A stretch of DNA of 64,000 nucleotides, taken from the NCBI GenBank assembly GCA_037443205.1, contig JBBIOU010000010.1:27484-91483 (forward strand). The letters run 5' to 3'. Shown here one piece after another: positions 17,019-24,488 of this stretch (positions are counted from its first letter, which is position 1; each line of letters begins with the position of its first letter). The stretch is from JBBIOU01 sp037443205 (GTDB lineage Bacteria; Bacteroidota; Bacteroidia; Flavobacteriales_D; UBA2798). The notes beneath the pieces are model-generated. The model had not been told where the DNA came from and searched no databases. It saw only the letters and a list, made by a program, of their open reading frames with translations. The position numbers and the translations under genes were made by a program.

Positions 17019-18371
17019 TTATTCTTTGAGCCATTCGGCCTCAGTTTGGCTAAAATCTATTTCGTAAATATCAAATTCTCCTTTACCATCTTCGCGTATT
17101 GAAGAAAGATACCCTTTTTTACCATCGGCCGAAAGTCGAAAATAAATATCGTGGTTCACGCTGTTTACCGGGTAACCTAAATTTTTGGGTGCGGTCCAAA
17201 CTCCGCCTTCAAATTTAGAGTAATAAATATCATATCCTCCCATGCTGCCATGTCCTTCCGAACTAAAAAAAAGATACTTGTCTTTATAAATAAAAGGGGT
17301 TGTTTCTTGCATGGGGGTATTTAATTCGGTTACCGGCATCGGCTCGCTCCATTTATTACTTCCCAGCTTATTACTTTTATAAATATCGGCTCCGTTTTTT
17401 TCTCCTCCTCTTTCGCTAACGAAATAAATTGTTTTTTCATCGCTGGTAAGTGTCGGGCAACCATCAAAAAAACTTGTGTTAATAGCTTTTTTACCCTTGG
17501 GTAACAATTTTGCCATACCCCATTTATCGGTAGATTTGCTTAATTTGGCAACTGCTATATCTGAACTTTTGGTGTATCTGGATATGTTTTGTGTGATGTA
17601 TATGGTAGAGCCGTCAGCCGTAACGTGGCTAACCAAATCATGTTCATCGGTATTCAATTTACCTTCCACCTGTCTGGGTTCGCTCCAAGTTCCATCTTCG
17701 TTGCGTGTACAATAGTATATATCTTCAAAATATTTGCTGTCGGCAGTAGAAACTATCCCTCCGGTGCTTTGTGGCCTGCGCGAACCAAAATAAAGTATTT
17801 TGCCATCCGCAGTTTCAAATGCTGCATAGTCATAATTTCGGGAGTTTATGAGGGCAATGTTGGTAATATTGGCCTTTACCGGATTAGCTACCATTTCTTT
17901 GGCGCGTTTGCATTGGGCAATATATTCATCCACCATATAATCCTTTAGTTTTACGGGGTTAGAAGCATTGGCAGCTTTAAACTTTTCAAATGCAGCAATG
18001 GCTTCGTCTAACTTAAGCAGGCGGTGATTAACCTTGCCTATTAAATAATCACTCTCGCTGTTTACTTTGGGGTCGAGTTCCAGCGATTTGTTTAGATATT
18101 CCAGGCAGGCATTGTAATTGAGTAATTCGTAATAGCACTCTGCTGCTCTGTAATATGCTGCCGCATTATTTTTATCTTGCACTATTACTTCGCGGTATGC
18201 CGATAGCGCTCCCTTGTAATCACCCGCATACTGAAGGTTTTTGGCATCTGTCATTTTTTTCAGTATCAGGGTTTTTTCAATAATATTTTTACTGGAATCA
18301 GGAAAAAAAATACCTGCCAACGACAAGTTGCAACAACTTATTATGCTTAATAGTAGTATGTTTTTTTTCAT
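17019..18371 (-). CDS. Exported TPR and PD40 beta-propeller protein
   Basis: 450 residues with a signal peptide (to about LSLAG). Three or four TPR units lie at about 30-150 (NAAAYYRAAECYYELLNY and neighbours), then a row of PD40/WD40-like repeats (about 170-440) with the pattern ADGKILYFGSRRP, DGSTIYIT, DEKTIYFVSERGG and DKYLFFSSEG. It is close in architecture to the N-terminal two thirds of the TPR-PD40-OmpA protein at 30716-32827, but it ends without the OmpA domain, so it cannot anchor itself to peptidoglycan that way. A periplasmic scaffold or T9SS accessory role is possible; no direct evidence. Confidence 0.8.
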   Translation of the reverse strand: MKKNILLLSIISCCNLSLAGIFFPDSSKNIIEKTLILKKMTDAKNLQYAGDYKGALSAYREVIVQDKNNAAAYYRAAECYYELLNYNACLEYLNKSLELDPKVNSESDYLIGKVNHRLLKLDEAIAAFEKFKAANASNPVKLKDYMVDEYIAQCKRAKEMVANPVKANITNIALINSRNYDYAAFETADGKILYFGSRRPQSTGGIVSTADSKYFEDIYYCTRNEDGTWSEPRQVEGKLNTDEHDLVSHVTADGSTIYITQNISRYTKSSDIAVAKLSKSTDKWGMAKLLPKGKKAINTSFFDGCPTLTSDEKTIYFVSERGGEKNGADIYKSNKLGSNKWSEPMPVTELNTPMQETTPFIYKDKYLFFSSEGHGSMGGYDIYYSKFEGGVWTAPKNLGYPVNSVNHDIYFRLSADGKKGYLSSIREDGKGEFDIYEIDFSQTEAEWLKE

Positions 18372-18403
18372 AAATTATTGTGTATGGTTTTATTCTTGCA
18401 AAA

Positions 18404-18411
18404 CAAATATA
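18404..18411 (-). promoter_or_regulatory. Candidate -7 promoter element for the PD40 gene
   Basis: Minus-strand TATATTTG matches TAnnTTTG exactly, 33 bp before the ATG at 18371. No clear -33 partner is present; the element lies in the short gap after the EI24 gene. Confidence 0.4.
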
Positions 18412-18419
18412 ATAAATCT

Positions 18420-19193
18420 TTAATTTGTCTGTGTATTTTTTTCATTTGCGGGTGAATTAAGGTTCTTGTCTAAGTAATAATGCATACCTATACCACAGGC
18501 TACTATGGCCAAAATAGGGGCAAATAAAATACCAACATGGTAGGGCAGATAAAACAATGCCGTAAAAATAAACCCGTTGCCAAAGGCAAAACCGGCATTT
18601 TTACGCACATATACAACACTTTGACTGATGGTCATTTTTCTACGTTCGTTGATATAATCAATCATAGAAAATCCGTAAAAATAACAACCTACCAAAAACA
18701 TGAAAACAGGTGTGGCTAAACTCATTCCGGGTATAAATAATGCCAAAATAATCCAGGCAGATATAAGTAAATATTCTAACAAAAAATTTCCTATGGCTAT
18801 CCTTATGCCTCTGCGTATGTCTTTTATGAGCTGCGAGAATGAAGTTGTATAATTATTCCCTGTAATTTTTTTTTCAACCACATAGCTCAAATGAGCAAGC
18901 AAAGGCGAGAGTAGCACAAACACAATGTATTTACGCATTTTAAAGGCCATAAGTGTTAATATATACATGCCCAACATCTTAAAAATCTCAAACATCAATT
19001 CATTAAAACTTTCTACCTGTTCAATATCATATTGGTGTAAAATATCTTCGATGGCTGTGCCCGCATAGTAGATTAATCCCGATAGAATAGCTGGTGGTAT
19101 AAAGTATAGCCATATTTTGTGTTTAGCAATAAAAATAATTGCTTTAAAGTAACCGGATAGTGCCCAAAAGAATTGTTTAAGGTGGATATTCAA
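18420..19193 (-). CDS. EI24 domain-containing (CysZ-like) membrane protein
   Basis: 257 residues. Several membrane segments begin with a short N-terminal region FFWALSGYFKAIIFIAKH, a pattern seen in EI24/CysZ proteins. CysZ imports sulfate in Proteobacteria, but Bacteroidota members are not characterised and lie away from sulfur genes, as here. The neighbours (PD40 protein downstream, DUF6340 lipoproteins upstream) give no function. The assignment rests on overall pattern only. Confidence 0.7.
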   Translation of the reverse strand: MNIHLKQFFWALSGYFKAIIFIAKHKIWLYFIPPAILSGLIYYAGTAIEDILHQYDIEQVESFNELMFEIFKMLGMYILTLMAFKMRKYIVFVLLSPLLAHLSYVVEKKITGNNYTTSFSQLIKDIRRGIRIAIGNFLLEYLLISAWIILALFIPGMSLATPVFMFLVGCYFYGFSMIDYINERRKMTISQSVVYVRKNAGFAFGNGFIFTALFYLPYHVGILFAPILAIVACGIGMHYYLDKNLNSPANEKNTQTN

Positions 19194-19229
19194 ACAATAA
19201 ATTTTGGTAAAAATAACACAGAAATTTAA

Positions 19230-20156
19230 TTACTCATTTAAATATTTTTGTTCAAAACTATTCATCACAGATTTTGTTTCGATATATAATTGCTCTTTTA
19301 GGATTTTAAGTACATCTTTTGAATAAGCATGTTGTTTTATGGCGAGTGCTTGTTCTAAAAATTCGATGGCGGTAAAATAATTACCCTTACCTGCATAGTA
19401 AACCGCAAGGTTATGAAAGGCATATCTGCGTATTCGCTTATTGGGATGATAAATTAAATCTAACCAGATATCGGCTGCTTTTATCCATGTGTCATCGTAT
19501 GTATATCTTGCAGCCATTCTAATCATTTTATTGCCACCCACGTAATAACTTTGGGAAATATTTAACCAAAAATCACTTATCCGGTATGCTAAATCAAATG
19601 CCGCAAATTGATATGAATCAAATATTTTATTGTCTCTGATTAAGTATTTTAATATTTCCGAACTATCTTTTAAATAATTTTCTCTTTTATAAATTTTAAA
19701 ATATTCATAAACTATATCTTTTTTTTGTGTTGAATATATTTTCCACCCGATACTGAATAGCTCATTTTTTTGCTTTTTAGGAAACGTAAAAAAAGGTTGT
19801 TTAACATTCTTAAAATATTCGAGTGAAATAATATGTTGTGCATTTAAGGCATGGCAAATGCTGTCTATTTGATGATGTGTAAAGGTAGTTTGCAGGCTAT
19901 CGGAAAGATTGTTGTTGGATAGGGGTTTATTAATGATATTAATTGTTTTATAATAATTAAAAAGGGTAAGATACTCTTTTAAAAAATTACATATATTGTA
20001 TGTGTGTTTTGCCGGAAAGCGATTAAGAATAATAATCGCATCCGCATGTTTAAGCTGTTTAATTTCTATGGGTTTGTGAACATTAAATTCGGTATAAATA
20101 CTGCAGGCTGAAATATTTATACAAAGTAAACAGGTTATATACAGCTTAGCAGACAA
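19230..20156 (-). CDS. DUF6340-family lipoprotein (second of a tandem pair)
   Basis: 308 residues. The N-terminus is a lipoprotein signal with lipobox NISAC (Cys about residue 18). The middle has the family features around DSICHALNAQHIISLEYF. The C-terminal third has TPR-like helices (NLAVYYAGKGNYFTAIEFLEQAL). It is expected on the outer or inner membrane facing the periplasm. Function is unknown. It begins 4 bp after the stop of its paralogue at 20161-21198, and it has drifted: it lacks the Gly/Pro/Ser-rich stretch the paralogue carries in the middle. Confidence 0.75.
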   Translation of the reverse strand: MSAKLYITCLLCINISACSIYTEFNVHKPIEIKQLKHADAIIILNRFPAKHTYNICNFLKEYLTLFNYYKTINIINKPLSNNNLSDSLQTTFTHHQIDSICHALNAQHIISLEYFKNVKQPFFTFPKKQKNELFSIGWKIYSTQKKDIVYEYFKIYKRENYLKDSSEILKYLIRDNKIFDSYQFAAFDLAYRISDFWLNISQSYYVGGNKMIRMAARYTYDDTWIKAADIWLDLIYHPNKRIRRYAFHNLAVYYAGKGNYFTAIEFLEQALAIKQHAYSKDVLKILKEQLYIETKSVMNSFEQKYLNE

Positions 20157-20160
20157 AAAA

Positions 20161-21198
20161 TTAATCAGTAAAATAATCGTTGTTAGATTGTTTATTATGT
20201 CTTTTTATCAATCTTCGTTCCTCATCGGCTCTAATATTCAGGTAATTTATCAATGCCATGGTATTACCATAACGTCTTAGCTCCATAGATTGCCGGGCAA
20301 AGTTCATGGCATTATCATTATCTCCGATACGGGCATAATGCACGGCCAGATTATGCAATGCACGCGATTTTATTTTTCTTTTACCGGCATTGTTGGCTTC
20401 TGCCTGCCAGATTTCGGTTGCACTTTGCCAATTACCGGCACGTGCATAACGCGATGCTTGCTTCATAGAAGGGGTACCTCCTTTAAAATAACTGTGAGCA
20501 ACATTAACCCATTGTTCTGAAATGCGAAAACCATATTCTACACCTGCCCGCGCACCGGTACCTTTTATCACGCGGTTTTTTCTGATATAATTATCTACCG
20601 CAGCTCCATAGTTAGGATTTTTGGCATAAGTTGTCCAGGTTTCCAGGTGATGCTCATCAATTATTTTTTTTGATGCGGGAACATAAATACGCCAACCGGT
20701 TTTTACCAAGGTGTTATTGGCATTTCCTGTCCCGGCTGAAGAAGGTGGGATTGGACCACCATTAGCAACTGTAGAAATACCCGAGTTGGAATCAAAAAAT
20801 TCTAAAACAATCAAAGCCTGAGCATTATTTATGCTACATAAGCTATCTACAGTGCTCCAGCTTAAGGGATTGGCCATGTAGCTTCTGCCCGAACCTTTCA
20901 TTACTCCGTTTATTAAGTTTACATGTTTATAATTTTCGGAATGAGATAGACACTCCCTGAGTGTAATAACACAATTTTCTGCACCTCGCTTATCTGCTCC
21001 TATGGTTTCGCCTGTTAAAACTCCTTCTGCTATGTTTATTCCCCTGCCTTTATCAGACAAGGTGCGATTGAGTATAGCCACTCGCTCTATGTTATCTATA
21101 TTATTAATATTAGCCGGACGCAGAACTTGCCAGGTAGTTGAAGCGGTACACGAAACCAAAGCAGCCGCCATTAAAAAATAATGAAAGTATCTTATCAT
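20161..21198 (-). CDS. DUF6340-family lipoprotein (first of a tandem pair)
   Basis: 345 residues. The signal ends in lipobox LVSC (Cys about 17). Family features are VAILNRTLSDKG, VDSLCSINNAQALIVLEFFD and a C-terminal pair of TPR-like repeats (RALHNLAVHYARIGDNDNAMNFARQ). Compared with its neighbour it carries an extra Gly/Ser/Pro-rich stretch near residue 150. It is a periplasm-facing membrane-anchored protein of unknown function. A candidate sigma-54-like promoter lies 40-55 bp upstream. Confidence 0.78.
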   Translation of the reverse strand: MIRYFHYFLMAAALVSCTASTTWQVLRPANINNIDNIERVAILNRTLSDKGRGINIAEGVLTGETIGADKRGAENCVITLRECLSHSENYKHVNLINGVMKGSGRSYMANPLSWSTVDSLCSINNAQALIVLEFFDSNSGISTVANGGPIPPSSAGTGNANNTLVKTGWRIYVPASKKIIDEHHLETWTTYAKNPNYGAAVDNYIRKNRVIKGTGARAGVEYGFRISEQWVNVAHSYFKGGTPSMKQASRYARAGNWQSATEIWQAEANNAGKRKIKSRALHNLAVHYARIGDNDNAMNFARQSMELRRYGNTMALINYLNIRADEERRLIKRHNKQSNNDYFTD

Positions 21199-21237
21199 GC
21201 TGTATGGGGGTATTTAAATTGTTATTTTTTTGTTAAA

Positions 21238-21253
21238 AACAAATTATGTGCCA
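21238..21253 (-). promoter_or_regulatory. Candidate sigma-54-type promoter before the DUF6340 pair
   Basis: On the minus strand TGGCACATAATTTGTT aligns to the consensus TGGCACGNNNNTTGCW, with the -24 TGGCAC perfect and the -12 element TTGTT in place of TTGCA. Spacing between the GG and the TTG is correct. The ATG at 21198 is 40 bp downstream. TAATTTG inside it could also be read as a degenerate -7 element. Confidence 0.35.
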
Positions 21254-21292
21254 ACTGTAAATTATTACGATAAATTATCCGGTTGTAACTTA

Positions 21293-21886
21293 TTATTTTC
21301 TAAAAAAAATTTTTTTTATTGTTAACACTATAATTTTTATATCGGTAAGTAAATTATGATTTTGAATATACCTCAAATTGAGTTTAAGTTTAGCCGGCAT
21401 AATTTGCTCAATGTATGTTTTTTCGGGATTGGATGACTTACCCAAAATTTCATTTTCATTGGCATACTCAATAGAAGCATAATCAGTAATACCGGGTTTT
21501 ACATCAAGCACGCGTTTTTGCTCAGCATTATACAAGTCAACATATTTCCTCACTTCGGGGCGGGGTCCTACCAAACTCATATTTCCTATCAGCACATTAA
21601 ACAATTGGGGTAATTCATCCAGTTTATATTTTCTTAAATAATATCCTACCGGGGTAATTCTTGCATCGCGCATACCTACGGTTAATTGTCCTTTTTTTTC
21701 TGAATCACGGTACATGGTTCTAAACTTATATAATTTAAAATCGCGGTTGTTTTTACCTACCCTGGATTGCAAAAAAAATATCGGGCCTTTATCGGTAAAT
21801 AATATGAGCAGCGATATAATTATAAATACCGGCAATAATATGGTAATAGCTACAAGCGAAAAAGTTATATCAAAAACACGTTTCAA
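21293..21886 (-). CDS. Monotopic phosphoglycosyl transferase (bacterial sugar transferase, PglC/WcaJ C-domain type)
   Basis: 197 residues, the short PglC-like form with one N-terminal membrane segment (about 8-30) and the catalytic domain. The visible signature motifs are FKLYKFRTMY, LRKYKLDELPQLFNVL and MSLVGPRPE; the DE pair is the catalytic dyad of this family. It would transfer a phospho-sugar to undecaprenyl phosphate as the first step of a glycan. The start is TTG (21886-21884), overlapping the stop of the aminotransferase gene as TTGA, which supports coupling; no ATG fits the conserved N-terminus MKRVFD. Confidence 0.9.
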   Translation of the reverse strand: MKRVFDITFSLVAITILLPVFIIISLLILFTDKGPIFFLQSRVGKNNRDFKLYKFRTMYRDSEKKGQLTVGMRDARITPVGYYLRKYKLDELPQLFNVLIGNMSLVGPRPEVRKYVDLYNAEQKRVLDVKPGITDYASIEYANENEILGKSSNPEKTYIEQIMPAKLKLNLRYIQNHNLLTDIKIIVLTIKKIFFRK

Positions 21887-23097
21887 AGTATAATTTTTTC
21901 TACTGCATGTATAACGGCATCAATTACTGTATTAGCCTGTTCGGGCGTAAGGTTGTAATATACAGGCAAGGTAATTTCACGGGCATAATTATCATAGGTT
22001 ACAGGATAATGATTGATGTCGTAGCCTTGTTTTTTGTATGCGCTGAGCATAGCCAAGGGTATAAAGTGAACATTAACCGATACATCCTGACCAAAAATAA
22101 GTTGTATTATTTCGTCTCTTTGTTTTTCGTTTATTCCGAAAATTCTAAGTGGGTATAAATGGAACGAACTTGTTTTGTGATGGGTTTGATACACCGGTAA
22201 TTGAGCCCATTTTTTAGTTTTTAAACGATGGGTATAGATATCAAATATTTCTTTTCGTTTAATCAGAGTATCATCATCGTATCTTTCAATTTCAACCAAC
22301 CCCATAGCTGCCTGTATATCGGTCATATTGCATTTATAGCCCGGTTCTAGTATATCGTAGCGCCAGTTACCTTTTTGTGTTTTGGCCAGTGCATCTTTGT
22401 TTTGCCCATGCAGTGTTTTAATACATAAATACTTATAAATATCTTCATTGTTGAAGGGTTCGGGCAAGTTGAGTGCTACCGCACCTCCTTCGGCAGTGCT
22501 TAAATTTTTAACCGCATGAAACGAAAATACCGACACATCGGTTAGCGAGCCGGTTTTCTTTCCTTTATAAACAGCTCCAAACGAGTGTGCAGAATCACTT
22601 AAAATTAAAATACGACCTAATTTTTTTTGTTCTTCCGTATGGGGCGAAAACAAACTGATGATATTTGGTTCGTTGACCAGTTTATTTATTTCGTCATAAT
22701 CGCATGGTAAACCGGCAAAATCAACCGGCATAATTACTTTGGTTTTGTTGTTAATGGCAGCGCGTATTTGTTGTACAGATATATTAAAATCCTCCGCATT
22801 GGTATCAACAAATACAGGCTTAGCCCCCACATGCATACATACATTTGCTGTAGCAGAATAGGTATATGCAGGAACAATTACTTCATCGCCAGGCCCCACA
22901 CCAAACCAGCGCAACATAATCTCAAGACCGGCCGTAGCAGAGTTTAAACAAATGGTAGCTTTATTACCGCAATAATTCGTAATTTTTTTTTCAAATTCTT
23001 TGGTTCTAGGGCCGGTAGTAATCCAACCTGATAATAAAGCTTCTTTCACGGCTTCAATAATTTTGTCATCAACTCGCGGGGGTGAAAAAGGAATCAT
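21883..23097 (-). CDS. DegT/DnrJ/EryC1-family PLP sugar aminotransferase
   Basis: 404 residues. The N-terminus IPFSPPRVDDKIIEAVKEALLSGWITTGP is a family hallmark. The PLP-binding lysine is in FSFHAVKNLSTAEGG, and the PLP-phosphate region is SDSAHSFGA. It converts a nucleotide keto-sugar to an amino-sugar. Together with the coupled sugar transferase it forms a PglE/PglC-like pair, but dehydratase and acetyltransferase genes are not next to it. It may feed a surface glycan or protein O-glycosylation; the exact sugar is unknown. Confidence 0.9.
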   Translation of the reverse strand: MIPFSPPRVDDKIIEAVKEALLSGWITTGPRTKEFEKKITNYCGNKATICLNSATAGLEIMLRWFGVGPGDEVIVPAYTYSATANVCMHVGAKPVFVDTNAEDFNISVQQIRAAINNKTKVIMPVDFAGLPCDYDEINKLVNEPNIISLFSPHTEEQKKLGRILILSDSAHSFGAVYKGKKTGSLTDVSVFSFHAVKNLSTAEGGAVALNLPEPFNNEDIYKYLCIKTLHGQNKDALAKTQKGNWRYDILEPGYKCNMTDIQAAMGLVEIERYDDDTLIKRKEIFDIYTHRLKTKKWAQLPVYQTHHKTSSFHLYPLRIFGINEKQRDEIIQLIFGQDVSVNVHFIPLAMLSAYKKQGYDINHYPVTYDNYAREITLPVYYNLTPEQANTVIDAVIHAVEKIIL

Positions 23098-23129
23098 ATA
23101 ATTATTTTTAACTAAGGCAAAGGTATAGA

Positions 23130-24488
23130 TTATTTGATTTTTTTAGCCGTATGGTCACCGTTTTGATGCAGAATAAGCCCGCTTACTTTACCTTTTTTAT
23201 TTTTGGTAAATGTTATGCTAATGGGATATCCGGGAAGAAAAAAATCCGTTTCTGATTCTGCCTGTAACTCAAATTGTGGTTGACCGGTTGCTTGTATAAA
23301 TAATTTGTTACCCATATTGCTTACATATATTATAAAGTTTTTTTGCAAATGATATTCTCCTGCATATTGTTTGATTATATTTTCATCGAGGTTGATTGAT
23401 TTTTTGATACGTGGTATATCATAAGGTTGATTAAACATAATAGCCGAAATAGCTTGATTTATTTCAAAAGCCATGCAATAATCGGTATTACCAAGTGTAA
23501 TGATGCAAATATCATCATCTGTAAATCGCATTATTTGTGTAGAATATCCAAATATGCCCCCGGTATGATGTATCAGTTTTTTATTCCACATATTGGTAAC
23601 TACCCAACCATAACCAAAATTTTGGCTGTAATTATAAAACATGGTATCTATCCATTTTTTAGGAATAATTTTCTCAGTATATAGTATTTGATGCCACTTA
23701 TACATATCTTCAACGGTAGCATATAATGCACCGGCAGCAAAGGCAATGCTTCCGTGTAATTTTTTGGCTTCTTTGATTACTTGTAATTCTTTGGTATATC
23801 CCTTGGCTGCGGGCATCGTTGCGGTATTAATATCAAAGCCGCTGTTGCTCATACCGGCCTTATCAAAAATAATTTCTTTCATGAATTCTGCATAAGTTTT
23901 ACCGGTCTGATGTTCAATAATTGCTCCTAAAATATAATAAGCTGAATTATTATATTTATTTTTTGTTCCGGGAATAAATTCCAAATCGTTTGAACAAAAT
24001 ATTTCTATAAATTCTTTGGTTTCAAATTGATTATCGGTTTGTGTCAACATAAAACCTTCTGATTCAGTATAACCGGGTATGCCGGATGTATGCGTTAACA
24101 ACTGGTGTACGGTAACTTTATCGCCTATATCTTTTCTGTACCAGGGTAAACAATCGGATAGTTTACTATGCAGGTGTATTTTGCCTGTATAACATAAATA
24201 CATAATGGCAGTTGCCGTAAATTGTTTAGTAACTGATGCCAGACAAAACTTTGTTGTAGTGGTATTGGGTATTTTTTTTTCGTAATCAGCAAAACCAAAA
24301 CCCTGGTTAAGCAATACAGAATCTTTTTCTGATACCAATACTGAACCGGAAAAATCCCTTACTTCAACCCATGCATTAAGTAGTTCAAGAATTTTTTGTT
24401 TTTTATCATTTTGAGCAAAAGAAAAAAAACCGGTAAGAACAAACTGCCATAAGCAGATATATTTAATTATTTTAGTTACAGTCAACAT
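23130..24488 (-). CDS. Exported serine hydrolase (beta-lactamase/class C-type fold)
   Basis: 452 residues with a signal peptide (to about FFSFAQ). The catalytic Ser-x-x-Lys is SVTK in CLASVTKQFTA, the Tyr motif is YNNS, and the third motif is HHTGG. After about residue 350 comes a C-terminal domain of the kind found in such hydrolases. Family members include beta-lactamases, D-alanyl carboxypeptidases and esterases, and sequence alone does not select one. It overlaps the 3' end of priA by 17 bp. Confidence 0.87.
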   Translation of the reverse strand: MLTVTKIIKYICLWQFVLTGFFSFAQNDKKQKILELLNAWVEVRDFSGSVLVSEKDSVLLNQGFGFADYEKKIPNTTTTKFCLASVTKQFTATAIMYLCYTGKIHLHSKLSDCLPWYRKDIGDKVTVHQLLTHTSGIPGYTESEGFMLTQTDNQFETKEFIEIFCSNDLEFIPGTKNKYNNSAYYILGAIIEHQTGKTYAEFMKEIIFDKAGMSNSGFDINTATMPAAKGYTKELQVIKEAKKLHGSIAFAAGALYATVEDMYKWHQILYTEKIIPKKWIDTMFYNYSQNFGYGWVVTNMWNKKLIHHTGGIFGYSTQIMRFTDDDICIITLGNTDYCMAFEINQAISAIMFNQPYDIPRIKKSINLDENIIKQYAGEYHLQKNFIIYVSNMGNKLFIQATGQPQFELQAESETDFFLPGYPISITFTKNKKGKVSGLILHQNGDHTAKKIK

